Shown piece after piece: positions 33,532 through 43,600 of a stretch of 64,000 bases of DNA. The notes under the pieces are model-generated. The model had not been told where the DNA came from and searched no databases. It was given only the letters and a program-made list of their open reading frames with translations. The DNA is from Verrucomicrobiia bacterium (GTDB lineage: Bacteria > Verrucomicrobiota > Verrucomicrobiia > Verrucomicrobiales > DEV007). Numbering within the stretch: the first letter of the stretch is position 1; each line of letters starts with the position of its first letter. Location: assembly GCA_030425385.1 (NCBI GenBank), contig JAUIAH010000021.1:62001-126000 (forward strand), in the 5' to 3' direction. Both the position numbers and the translations under genes were made by a program.

Positions 33532-35105
33532 TGATCCATACTGTTAGCAACTTTCAGAACAGTCTTTCCAGAACCGTGTCTCGTAAGCAGAAGGCCATCG
33601 TTTGGGCAATTATCGCGGTTGTCCTTTCTGTTGCCTGCACCGGAGCCTATGGCCAAGACGCCCCCGCCCAGGCTAGCAAGCTCGGGACTCCGGCGGCGGA
33701 AGTTCTGACGCACGACGCAACCGATCATCACGTGCCGTTTTCCCCGATCCTATTGGAGATAGCTATCATTATAGGTCTGGCAGTAGTGGGTCGTTGGTTG
33801 GCGACCTGTCTTCGCCAGTCGGAAGTGCTCGGTGAGCTTTTGATCGGCGTCATCGTTGGCAACATTGGTTACTGGTTTGGGATTCCGATTTTCGTTCTTG
33901 TCATGAATCTGGGAGATGCAATTCCGCTCTTCAGTGAGGTGTGGTTGACGGGGAAAGCCGTTAGCGAATCAGCTGAACACGTCTTTTCACCCGAGCAGCT
34001 CGAAGCTGGTGGGAGTGCAGAACACCTGTTAGCGATCATGACCGGTCTTGAGGGGCCTCGCCATGTGGCGATGGGTTTCGCACTTTGGATTTTCTCTGAA
34101 CTTGGAGTGATCCTTTTGTTGTTCATGGTTGGTCTCAAATGCGGGGTCGATGACATGCTTAGAGTCGGAACAAGAGCACTGGCGGTAGCCGCTGCGGGAG
34201 TGGTAATACCGTTCGTGGCAGGAATAGTCGTAGCAAAGCTACTTCTCCCCATGGCCGGGACACCAGTTCAGGTTTTCCTGGCCGCTGCTTTGACTGCTAC
34301 CAGCGTTGGAGTGACGGCGCGTGTCTTTCGTGACCTCAACAGGTTGCAAACAGCCGAGGCGAAGGTGATCCTTGGTGCGGCAGTTATTGACGACATTTTG
34401 GGCTTGGTGATTCTCGCAGCCGTCATCGACGTGGCTTCCACGGGCCAGATCGACCCGTTTGCGATCGGCCGGATCGCCCTGCTCTCTTGTACGTTTTTGG
34501 GTGTTCTATTAGTATTTGGGAACCGCTTAGTCCGACTCATAGTCCCACTCGTGAGTTTGCTTGAGAAGCACCATAGCAAACTGCTGTTTCCATTGGCACT
34601 TGCCTTTCTAATGGCCTGGGCTGCAAACTCAATTGAACTTGCACCGATCGTAGGTGCTTTTGCAGCCGGACTGATTCTAACTGAAGATCAGTTCGCCAAG
34701 CAGTCACCTAGTGTGACGATGGAAAACCTCATTGCTCCGCTAGAGCGCATCTTCGCCCCCATCTTCTTCGTCCTCATGGGAATGCAAGTGAACCTCCAGT
34801 CGTACCTTGAGCTCGACACCTTGTGGCTAACCGTGGCCTTCACAGTTGTCGCGATTCTAGGCAAAGTTTTGAGCGGTTTGCTGGCAGGGCGTGGAATTGA
34901 TCGTCTGACGGTGGGGATTGGAATGGTGCCTCGTGGTGAAGTCGGACTTATTTTCGCGAGCATCGGTAAGGCCATGGGAATCATCAGTGGATCCGTTTTT
35001 TCCGCTCTAGTTTCGATGGTCATTCTCACAACGCTCGTCACGCCCTTCGCTTTGAAGTGGTCGTTAGGCCGAGGCTCAAATCAACCACAGCAGCACAATG
35101 ACTGA
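33519..35105 (+). CDS. Cation/proton antiporter (CPA2, KefB-like)
   Basis: From ATG 33519, overlapping the sigma gene end, it has about 528 residues; GTG 33576 would give a shorter protein beginning just before a hydrophobic signal-like segment. There are about 12 membrane segments. Family features are QSEVLGELLIGVIVGNIGYW, ELGVILLLFMVGLKCG, AAVIDDILGLVILAAVID and VPRGEVGLIFASIGKAMG. The extended periplasmic loop near 95-140 is unusual. It should exchange a cation for H+. Its place between the sigma and the metal ATPase suggests metal or pH homeostasis under the same sigma. Confidence 0.85.
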   Translation: MAGLVIHTVSNFQNSLSRTVSRKQKAIVWAIIAVVLSVACTGAYGQDAPAQASKLGTPAAEVLTHDATDHHVPFSPILLEIAIIIGLAVVGRWLATCLRQSEVLGELLIGVIVGNIGYWFGIPIFVLVMNLGDAIPLFSEVWLTGKAVSESAEHVFSPEQLEAGGSAEHLLAIMTGLEGPRHVAMGFALWIFSELGVILLLFMVGLKCGVDDMLRVGTRALAVAAAGVVIPFVAGIVVAKLLLPMAGTPVQVFLAAALTATSVGVTARVFRDLNRLQTAEAKVILGAAVIDDILGLVILAAVIDVASTGQIDPFAIGRIALLSCTFLGVLLVFGNRLVRLIVPLVSLLEKHHSKLLFPLALAFLMAWAANSIELAPIVGAFAAGLILTEDQFAKQSPSVTMENLIAPLERIFAPIFFVLMGMQVNLQSYLELDTLWLTVAFTVVAILGKVLSGLLAGRGIDRLTVGIGMVPRGEVGLIFASIGKAMGIISGSVFSALVSMVILTTLVTPFALKWSLGRGSNQPQQHND

Positions 35106-37533
35106 AAAGACGAAAATTGAAATCCACCTGGTTTTGCCAGAACTAGCAGATGCGCGTGATGCGTGCGTACAGCGCCTCATTGAACTTCTCGAAGCGAAGG
35201 AAGGCATCAGTCGCGCGCATGTGATCGACACGGACAAGAGCGCTCTCGGACAACTTTGTATTCACTACGATCCAAAGTTGATGAGCATCAGTGTTCTGAG
35301 AGAATTCGCAACGCGTGCTGGCACGAGGCTTCAGGAGCGCTTTGGTCACTTGCTGCTCAAAACAGAGCCTATGCACGCCAGACGTGCGCGCTCAATCGCG
35401 AGCCTTGCGGAAAGAATTACCGGTGTGTTAGAAGCCGCGTGCTCACCCGATGGCGTGTTGCGAGTCGAGTTTGATCGAGAGAAGACCGATGAGGATACGC
35501 TGCATCACGCGCTGCACGCCGCGCACGTGCCGATCGTTGAAGCTGACACTCACGAAGGTCACGAGCACAAGCATGGAGGCATTTTCGGGGAGAAGACGGA
35601 ACTCGTTTTCGCAGGTGCTTGCGGAGTCCTGTTGTTGAGTGGAGTGCTTCTAGCGAAGTTCGGAACTCTTCCGCCCTGGGTCACACTAGCGCTCTACATA
35701 GCGGCCTACTTCTTTGGCGGTTGGTTCACCTTGCGTGAGGCGATTGATAATATCCGTCAGCGTCGATTCGAGATCGACTCACTGATGCTGGTCGCCGCCA
35801 TCGGCGCTGCGTCGCTTGGGGAGTGGGCGGAAGGTGCTCTCCTGTTGTTCCTTTTTAGCTTGGGGCATGCACTCGAACACTATGCTATGGGACGCGCGCG
35901 GCGTGCGATCGAGGCTCTGGCAGAACTCGCTCCAGACGTTGCTTTAATCCGGCGCGATGGGAAAATCGTGGAATTGGCGGTCGCGGAATTGCAGCGCGGC
36001 GATATCGCCATCGTGAAGCCGAACGAGCGTATTCCTGCCGATGGGTTTGTAGTGGAAGGCTCGGGCAGCGTCAATCAAGCGCCTATCACCGGAGAGAGTG
36101 TGCCGGTCGACAAAAGGCCAGCGGACGATCCGCAGGAGGCCGCAGCTCAGGGCGACAGTCTAGCTGCTGAACACCGTTTGTTTGCGGGTTCTATCAATCA
36201 AAGTCAGGCGCTGGAAATGCAGGTCACGAAGCTCTCTAGCGAAAGCACCCTGGCGAAGGTCGTCAAGATGGTCAGCGAAGCCGAAACCCGCAAGTCGCCC
36301 ACCCAGCAGTTCACCGACAGATTCGAGCGCATCTTCGTTCCCGTTGTGCTTGGTTTCGTTGGGCTTCTACTTTTCGCTTGGATCGTCGTCGATGAACCGT
36401 TCAGTGCTTCGTTTTATCGGGCGATGGCCGTCCTGGTGGCTGCCAGCCCTTGTGCGCTCGCCATTTCTACACCCAGCGCCGTCCTCAGCGGTATCGCCCG
36501 AGCAGCGCGTGGCGGCGTTCTGATAAAAGGGGGAGCCCCCTTGGAAAGCCTCGGAAGAATTTCTGCCATCGCGTTCGACAAGACGGGCACCCTGACGGAA
36601 GGCAAACCGCGTCTCACCGATGTCGTCCCCTGTGACGGTGTCGCCGAATCCGAGCTACTTGAAATCGCCGTGGTCGTTGAGAGATTCAGCGACCATCCTT
36701 TGGCTGCTGCCGTCGTCCGGGGTGGCGAGGAAAGGCTCGGTGGTTCACCGACTAGCGTAGCCACCAATACTCGGAGCATCACCGGTCGAGGTATCGAAGC
36801 AAGTTTAGATGGCGAGACGATCCACATCGGTAAGGACGATTTGTTTGCCGAAGTCGATGGGCCAGGGCTACCGGAAAAAGTGCGCCAGCAGGTTGAGTTG
36901 TTAGAGACGCAAGGTCGCACGACCATGGTTGTGCGCCGGGGAGAAAGGTACCTTGGTGTGCTCGGTCTGATGGACACCCCGCGCGAAGCTGCGAAACGCA
37001 TGATCGGCCAACTTCGCGCTCTTGGCGTACGCCGCATGATCATGATCTCGGGCGACAATCAGCAAGTTGCTGATGCCGTCGCTCGCGAAGTTGGTATTGA
37101 CGAAGCCAGAGGCGACTTGCTTCCAGATGATAAAGTCACTGCGATTAAGGAGATCCGCGCACAGGAGGATATTGCGATGGTCGGGGACGGCGTTAACGAC
37201 GCCCCTGCCATGGCAAATGCCACTGTAGGAATCGCGATGGGCGCAGCAGGCTCAGACGTGGCTCTCGAAACCGCCGATATCGCGCTCATGGCCGACGACT
37301 TGGCGCATCTGCCGTTTGCTGTGGGCTTGAGCAGGAAGACCAGTCAGATTATCAAACAGAACCTATGGTTCAGCCTTGGGATGGTCGCTTTGCTCGTCCC
37401 GGCTACCGTATTTGGTCTCAACATGGGGATTGCCGTATTATTTCATGAGGGATCAACCCTTTTAGTGGTCGTCAATGCACTCCGGCTCCTCGCCTACGGC
37501 GGGATCCAGAGCTCTGGGCAACAGCCGGTCTGA
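35098..37533 (+). CDS. Heavy-metal P-type ATPase (P1B-4-like)
   Basis: This 811-residue ATPase overlaps the antiporter gene by 8 bases. It has a phosphorylation site DKTGT (Asp near 494), the GDGVNDAPA hinge and a TM6 motif SPC (about residues 448-450) instead of CPC. TM8 has HEGST near 783. SPC plus HEG[S/G]T marks subgroup P1B-4, linked to Co, Zn, Cd or Fe. Two ferredoxin-like N-terminal domains have lost their Cys-x2-Cys; a His-rich HEGHEHKHGG (about 151-160) precedes TM1. It should pump metal out of the cytoplasm. Confidence 0.92.
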   Translation: MTEKTKIEIHLVLPELADARDACVQRLIELLEAKEGISRAHVIDTDKSALGQLCIHYDPKLMSISVLREFATRAGTRLQERFGHLLLKTEPMHARRARSIASLAERITGVLEAACSPDGVLRVEFDREKTDEDTLHHALHAAHVPIVEADTHEGHEHKHGGIFGEKTELVFAGACGVLLLSGVLLAKFGTLPPWVTLALYIAAYFFGGWFTLREAIDNIRQRRFEIDSLMLVAAIGAASLGEWAEGALLLFLFSLGHALEHYAMGRARRAIEALAELAPDVALIRRDGKIVELAVAELQRGDIAIVKPNERIPADGFVVEGSGSVNQAPITGESVPVDKRPADDPQEAAAQGDSLAAEHRLFAGSINQSQALEMQVTKLSSESTLAKVVKMVSEAETRKSPTQQFTDRFERIFVPVVLGFVGLLLFAWIVVDEPFSASFYRAMAVLVAASPCALAISTPSAVLSGIARAARGGVLIKGGAPLESLGRISAIAFDKTGTLTEGKPRLTDVVPCDGVAESELLEIAVVVERFSDHPLAAAVVRGGEERLGGSPTSVATNTRSITGRGIEASLDGETIHIGKDDLFAEVDGPGLPEKVRQQVELLETQGRTTMVVRRGERYLGVLGLMDTPREAAKRMIGQLRALGVRRMIMISGDNQQVADAVAREVGIDEARGDLLPDDKVTAIKEIRAQEDIAMVGDGVNDAPAMANATVGIAMGAAGSDVALETADIALMADDLAHLPFAVGLSRKTSQIIKQNLWFSLGMVALLVPATVFGLNMGIAVLFHEGSTLLVVVNALRLLAYGGIQSSGQQPV

Positions 37534-37563
37534 AAGGTCGATCGAAGAAAATTGTGAAAAAAC

Positions 37564-37595
37564 GGGGGGATCTGCGCTTCGGCGGCATTCAACTC
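37564..37595 (+). promoter_or_regulatory. Metal-region promoter motif, copy 3
   Basis: GGGGGGATCTG and GGCGGCATTCAAC at the spacing of the other two copies, 15 bases before the start of the two-helix membrane protein and its downstream RND operon. Confidence 0.65.
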
Positions 37596-37609
37596 GGCAG
37601 CAACGCAAT

Positions 37610-38194
37610 ATGACTACCACTAACGCCCCGTCCATCTTACCAATGACTGCAACAACCACTGCCCCAGGCCCCTCCAAAACACTTGGCCGAACCGTTGTCG
37701 GCGCCACTTTGGTGGCGGTGTTCGTGGGGATGCTCGTCTACACGGGTTTTGAGTATCTTTTCGCGACGCCCACCGACCTGGCAGAATTTCTCACCCACCA
37801 CCTGTTTCCAGCCCTATTCATCGGCCTGGTTGTTTCGGTTACGCTGAGCGTGCTTCTTCACTCAAAGGTGATCGCGCCAGTGAAGAAGATATTCGAACAT
37901 CTCTATCACGTCGGATCGGGCCGACTGGCCCCACTCGAACTTGATTCTCGCATTGAAGAAATCGACACCGTTGTCGAAGGGGTTAATTTGTTAGTGCAGC
38001 GTCTCAAAGATAGTTCCGACAATCAAGCGATCGGAAAAGCGGCTGACGACGTCGTAAAGCTCCGCTCAGATTTAAAACGCGCCGTTAATGCGACTGCGAG
38101 TGGCGCAGATGAATTCATCCCCGTCATGCGCGACCTCCAACATTTGGAGCGCCATCTTCTCTCAGCAATAGAGGCAGCAAAGCAGAGCGCTTGA
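37610..38194 (+). CDS. Two-helix membrane protein with HAMP-like region (copy 2)
   Basis: From ATG 37610 (MTTTNAPSILPMTA) it has 194 residues, with helices at about 27-46 and 65-85, HHLFPALFIGLVV between them and a cytoplasmic helical part starting VIAPVKKIFEHLYHVGSGRL. It is a clear paralogue of 31225-31809. It heads the operon with TolC, adaptor and RND pump genes. Function unknown; HAMP-like helices suggest signal coupling to the membrane. Confidence 0.65.
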   Translation: MTTTNAPSILPMTATTTAPGPSKTLGRTVVGATLVAVFVGMLVYTGFEYLFATPTDLAEFLTHHLFPALFIGLVVSVTLSVLLHSKVIAPVKKIFEHLYHVGSGRLAPLELDSRIEEIDTVVEGVNLLVQRLKDSSDNQAIGKAADDVVKLRSDLKRAVNATASGADEFIPVMRDLQHLERHLLSAIEAAKQSA

Positions 38195-38201
38195 GTTTGC
38201 A

Positions 38202-39536
38202 GTGAACTTCGTTTCGATCTCGATGACTACCATACACAGGCGACTTACGCTCACCTATTTGCTGTTCTTGCTTCTCAGATTAACCGCAACGGGACAGGAC
38301 GAATCAATTCTAACTTTCAGTCGTGAGGCTGCAATTGAGAGTGCTGTTCGTAACAACCCTGAACTATCGGTCGCCGCGCTTGAGATCGAACGCGCGAAGT
38401 CAAGGCTTCGCTGGGCCGGACGTCTTGAGAATCCTGAACTCGAACTTTCAAGTTCAACGGATCAATTCGGGCTCAATGAAGACGAAGGGGAGATTGAGAT
38501 CGCGTTCAGCCAGCGATTCCCGGTCACTTCTCGGTTGCGAGACGAGAAGACGGCTAGAAAGCACGATGTCGAACTTGCGGAGATCGAGTTTGCCATAAGG
38601 CAGCGCCAACTTGCCTATGAGGTGGACAAGGCTGCTCTCATGCTTCTGGCGGCCGAACGAAAGGTACAACTTCAGAGCAAGTTAATCGAGCTTAACAGAG
38701 AGATCGTCACGTTTATGACAAGCAGGGTCAAGCTAGGGGAAATCTCTGCACTCGATGCTACCCAGGCTTCCCTCAACGGTCAGCTGCTTGATCAGGAGCT
38801 TGGAACGGCGCGGGCCGCAATTACGAGTGCGCGCTCACGGCTACAGCAACTGCTAGGGGTTGACCCCGATAGCTCCGTCAGTATTTCTGATTCGCTAGTG
38901 CTTTCGCAGGATCCTCCTGATTCTTCGATAGATTTAAACGCCGTCCTGCAGAACCGCCCCGACTATGCCTCATTGCTAACGTTAAGTGATCTTGGCAGGG
39001 CTCAGCTCGGCCTAGCCATGGCACAACGTTGGGATGATATTGCCGTAAAAATCTTCGTCACACGAGAACTGGCACAGGACGCCCCGGAAGGCCTCGAACG
39101 CAATACCTTCGCAGGGATCGGACTGTCGATCCCGCTTCCACTTCGTAACCGGAATGAGCAGGCCATCGAAGAAGCAAAGATCGAGATCGAGAAAGCACGA
39201 CGCGCTCGCGGGGCCAAGATGTTTGAAATCCACAGTGAACTTCGGGCGGCACTGAAGGCTCGTGAAGCAGCTCATGAGCTTTCCTTAAGTGCTGGAGGAG
39301 AGGCTCTGGAACTGGCTAAAAAGAACTTTATTGATTTCAAGGCGGCGCAGCAGACTGGTCAAGCGAGTCTGCTTCAAGTGCAGCAGGCGCAGACTCAGCT
39401 GCTTCAGTTAGAGAATTCAGCGTTAGAGTTTCAGACGAACTATCACATCACTGAAACGGAAGTCCGATTTATCGCAGGCACGTATCCGCTCCCTCAACCG
39501 TCTGCATACACTAACGACAATTATAACAAGAAATAG
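38202..39536 (+). CDS. czcC: TolC-family outer-membrane efflux protein (CzcC-like)
   Basis: This 444-residue protein (GTG 38202; ATG 38223 is an alternative that begins right at the signal peptide) has a signal sequence ending near LTATGQ. NPELSVAALEIERAKSRLRW and RLENPELELSSS are typical of CzcC proteins. Two long helical repeats follow. It lies 7 bases after the membrane protein gene and 2 bases before the adaptor. Confidence 0.88.
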   Translation: MNFVSISMTTIHRRLTLTYLLFLLLRLTATGQDESILTFSREAAIESAVRNNPELSVAALEIERAKSRLRWAGRLENPELELSSSTDQFGLNEDEGEIEIAFSQRFPVTSRLRDEKTARKHDVELAEIEFAIRQRQLAYEVDKAALMLLAAERKVQLQSKLIELNREIVTFMTSRVKLGEISALDATQASLNGQLLDQELGTARAAITSARSRLQQLLGVDPDSSVSISDSLVLSQDPPDSSIDLNAVLQNRPDYASLLTLSDLGRAQLGLAMAQRWDDIAVKIFVTRELAQDAPEGLERNTFAGIGLSIPLPLRNRNEQAIEEAKIEIEKARRARGAKMFEIHSELRAALKAREAAHELSLSAGGEALELAKKNFIDFKAAQQTGQASLLQVQQAQTQLLQLENSALEFQTNYHITETEVRFIAGTYPLPQPSAYTNDNYNKK

Positions 39537-39538
39537 AA

Positions 39539-40681
39539 ATGATGCGAATGCTCTATGCTGGCTTGACTGCCATTAGCACTACCTTATGCCTGACGAGTGG
39601 TTTGGCGGAAGAAGCCATCGACCCAGGCCGGGCCGCCAACACCATCATCCTCGACGAGAATGGTGTAAAGAACCTGCGCATTGAGACGGTGGCCGTCGAA
39701 GAGCAGGACTTCGAATCGACGGTCTTTGCCATCGGTCGGCTCGAAGAAACGCCAAACAGCCGCTCGGTTCTCTCATCACGCATCTCTGGGCGAGCGATCA
39801 AAGTGAACGCCTTCCTCGGAGACCATGTGACCAAGGGCGACATTCTGGTCGAAGTAGAGAGCCGCCAACCTGGCAGCCCCCCTCCTGTCATTCCCCTCAA
39901 AGCTGCCGAGACCGGCCTCGTGATCCAATCACATGTGAAAGTCGGCCAGCCGATCGAGCCGGATGCGGAATTGTTAGACATATCGGATCGATCAGTGATG
40001 TGGGCCGTCGCCAAGATCCCAGAAAAAGAAGCAGCCGACGTGAAGATTGGCTCTCGCGCGCGCATCCGCATCCCCGCCATCGGGGGTGAGCCCATCGAAG
40101 CGACTATCATACGCTTCGGCATCGCCGCCGACAGACAAGCGGGTACCGTCGAAGGTATCTTCGAAATTCCGAACCCCGGAGGGGAACTCCAGCCCGGCAT
40201 GCGAGCTGAGTTCTCTATCATTGTGAGCAGTCGTGAAGACGTGATGGCCGTCCCGCGCACCGCTCTACAAGGAGACCCCTCTAAGCGGGTCGTGTTTGTG
40301 AAGGACTTCGATCTCCCCAATGCCTTCGTCAAAGCCCCCGTACAGGTCGGCGAACAGAACGATGGATTCATTGAGATCACTGCCGGCCTCTTCCCTGGTG
40401 ATGAAGTCGTCACGCAAGGCTCTTACTCCCTTGGATTCGCTGGCGGCGGAAGCGTATCGCTCAAAGAAGCGCTCGACGCTGCCCACGGCCACGAGCACAA
40501 CGAGGACGGCTCCGAGCTTACGCCAGCGCAGAAGGCGGCAAAGGAAGCTGAGAAGGCAGGGCCTGCTGGCCAAGGGGGCGGCGCGTCCAGCGGCATCCTC
40601 AAGATCTACGCACTTGTCATCACGCTGCTCTTTATCGTGGTCGCCCAACTCTACTGGAGAAATCGTAAAGCAACGAGCTAA
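39539..40681 (+). CDS. czcB: RND periplasmic adaptor (CzcB-like) with C-terminal membrane helix
   Basis: This 380-residue protein has a signal peptide (cleaved near SGLAEE), then barrel-sandwich parts (VKVNAFLGDHVTKGDILVEV-like, with SPPPVIPLKAAETG) and beta-barrel parts (ELQPGMRAEFSII, then AVPRTALQGDPSK). The alpha-hairpin between the lipoyl halves is almost absent. A His-containing linker (HGHEHNEDG, about 316-324) leads to a Lys/Ala-rich stretch and a membrane helix (about 355-373) ending in a basic tail. A C-terminal anchor is unusual for adaptors. Confidence 0.82.
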   Translation: MMRMLYAGLTAISTTLCLTSGLAEEAIDPGRAANTIILDENGVKNLRIETVAVEEQDFESTVFAIGRLEETPNSRSVLSSRISGRAIKVNAFLGDHVTKGDILVEVESRQPGSPPPVIPLKAAETGLVIQSHVKVGQPIEPDAELLDISDRSVMWAVAKIPEKEAADVKIGSRARIRIPAIGGEPIEATIIRFGIAADRQAGTVEGIFEIPNPGGELQPGMRAEFSIIVSSREDVMAVPRTALQGDPSKRVVFVKDFDLPNAFVKAPVQVGEQNDGFIEITAGLFPGDEVVTQGSYSLGFAGGGSVSLKEALDAAHGHEHNEDGSELTPAQKAAKEAEKAGPAGQGGGASSGILKIYALVITLLFIVVAQLYWRNRKATS

Positions 40682-40691
40682 CACTTAGACC

Positions 40692-43600
40692 ATGCTCAAC
40701 AAACTTATCAGACTCAGTTTGGCGCAGCGCGCCCTTGTGGTCGCTGTCTCACTCGTTCTACTCGTCCTCGGTATTAAGAAGACGCTAGAGCTTCCCGTCG
40801 ATGTCCTCCCAGACCTCACGAAGCCTACGGTCACCATCCTGACAGAAGCCTCAGGCTACGCCCCCGAGGAGGTCGAAACCCTAGTGACAATCCCCCTGGA
40901 AAACGCTCTGATGGGGGTGACTGGCGTCGAGCGTCTACGATCAACAAACGACATCTCACTTTCGCTAATCTTCGTCGAGTTTGAGTGGGGAACAGACATC
41001 TACCAAGCACGTCAATTCGTCCAAGAGCGTCTCACTGGTGCGGTCGAAGTATTGCCTGAAGGCGTTACGCCATACATGACGCCCGTGGCTTCGCTCATGG
41101 GCGACATCATGATGGTCGGCGTGCGTGACCCTAGCGGAGAGACAAAACCACGCGACCTGCGCGTGCTGGCAGATTGGGTGATCGGTCGCCGCTTCCAGTC
41201 GGTTCCGGGCATTGCCGAGGTGCTCTCGATGGGCGGTGGGGTGAAGCAGATCCAAGTGCAACCAGATCCGAACAATATGTTCGCCATGGGCGTAACGTTT
41301 GAGCAGCTTCGCGAGGCCGCGTCCAAGGCGGTCAGGAATACCACAGGCGGATTCCTCACAGAACAGGATCAGGAGATCATGGTGCGCAATCTCGCCATGA
41401 CGACCGACCTAGATGCCATCGGTGACACAGTGGTCGTCCACGAAAATGACCGCGCCATCCGCATCAAGGATGTGGCCACCGTAAGGTGGGACATCGAACC
41501 CATGCGCGGTGATGCTGGGATGGGCACCAAGCTCAATCCAGACGGAACCCACGTCGAAGGCGCCGTCACCGGCGACGAGGGCGTGATCATCAACATCCGA
41601 AAATCTCCTGGCTTCGACACCATTGCGCTCACCGATAAGCTCGAATCCATCATCGATGAGTTGAAGACGACACTTCCAGAAGGCGTGGAACTCGTCACGC
41701 TCTACCGACAACGCGATTTCATCGATCTCTCGATTGGCAACCTCGAAGAGGCCCTACGCGACGGTGCGATCATGGTCTCGATCGTCCTCTTCCTATTTCT
41801 GTTCAACTTTCGAGTCACCTTCATCACGCTCACGGCGATTCCACTATCTCTCGCGATCACAATATTGGTCTTCGATTTCCTCAATCTGAGCGTGAATTCC
41901 ATGACCCTTGGAGGGCTAGCCGTCGCCATTGGCATGGTGGTGGACGACGCCATCGTCGACGTGGAGAACGTGTTCCGGCGCTTGCGGGAAAACGCCGCCC
42001 GGGAGACGCCCGAGTCGAAGTTAGAGGTGATCGCGCTCGCGTCGAGCGAGGTGCGCTCCTCCATCCTATACGCAACGATCCTCATCATCCTCGTGTTCAT
42101 GCCGCTGCTCGCGTTGAGCGGCGTCGAAGGGCGATTGTTCACACCCATCGCCATCGCCACCATCGTCAGCATGGGTGCCTCTTTCGTCGTCTCTCTAACA
42201 GTCATCCCGGTACTCAGCTCCTACCTGCTCAACCCAAAGCCAGGAAAAGAACATGGGGACAGCTTCCTAGTTCGCTGGATCAAGGGTGCATTTCGCCTGA
42301 CATGGTTAAAGCTAGCACTCGCGCAACCGTTCCTCATCTTCGCCCTCACCGGGATTCTCCTCTTCATCAGTTACGAAGCCTACACGAAGATGGGCGGCAA
42401 TTTCCTCCCGCCGTTCCGCGAACCGACCGCGGTGGTCGCGATGACCACTGCCCCTGGAACCTCACTCAAGACCACCACAGAACTCTCGAAAACAGCCCAA
42501 GATCTTCTCCTCCAAATTCCTGGAGTTGAAACCGTTGGCTACCGTGTCGGTCGTGCCGAGCGCGGCGACCATGTTGTCCCCGTATCTACAGTGGAGTTCG
42601 ATGTCGAGTTCAATGAGGAAGGAGAAGCCAACAGGAAGGAAGTCTTAGAACAGGTCCGTAATACGATGCGATCCATCCCAGGCACCTTCAGCGCCCTCAG
42701 CGGCCCCTTGGCAGACCGGATTGGCCACATGCTGAGCGGAGTCTCCGCTAAGGTCGCCGTGAAAATCTATGGCCCAGATCTCAAGGAACTGCGTCGCCTC
42801 GGCGAAGAAGTCGCAGGCATCGCTCGTGCCATTCCAGGTCTCGAAGAGGCGCGAACGGAGCAGCAGGCTCCGATCCCCCAGCTCAGGATCGAAGTGGACC
42901 GCAAACGCGCCCTCGCCTACGGCGTCACACCGGGGGAACTCAACGATGATCTCGCCGCTCTCATGGGGGGCGAGGCCGTCGCCGAAGTCTACGAAGGGCA
43001 AAGAGTCTACGATCTAGTCGTCCGACTCCCGCTTGAATGGCGGGAGAATCCCCAGCGTTTGGAAAACATCTACATCGACACGGAGAGCGGCCAGCGTATC
43101 CCTTTAAGCTATGTGGCCGAGCTACGTCAGGCGACTGGCCCGAACACCATCTTGCGTGAAAACACGCTAAGGAGATTCGTCGTCTCAATTAACCCGACCA
43201 CCAGCGACCTCAACGCCGTCGTCGAACAGTTGCAGCAAGACGTGGCAGCGAAACTCAAGCTCCCTAAGGGATACTCGCTTTCGTTCGAAGGCGAGTACGA
43301 GGCCCAACAGAAAGCTACCCGGACGATCGCGATCACCTCTGCCATCATCCTCGTGGTCATCGTATTCCTCCTCTACAGCTACTTTCAAAGCTTCAGCTTC
43401 GTCCTGCTAGTCCTAACGAATATTCCAATCTCCCTCATCGGCGCCGTGCTCTACACACGTTTCACGCTCGACAACATTAGCATCGCAACGCTTGTCGGCT
43501 TCATCGCGATTACTGGAATCGCGGCGCGCAATAATATCATGATGATTTCGCACTATCTTCATCTCATGGCGCACGAGGGGGAGAAATTTACACGCAAGAT

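Noticed and set aside
41702-42205. 167-codon minus-strand frame inside the third RND pump gene
   Set aside because: The plus-strand pump frame is clearly coding, and this frame has no signal, motif or neighbour support.
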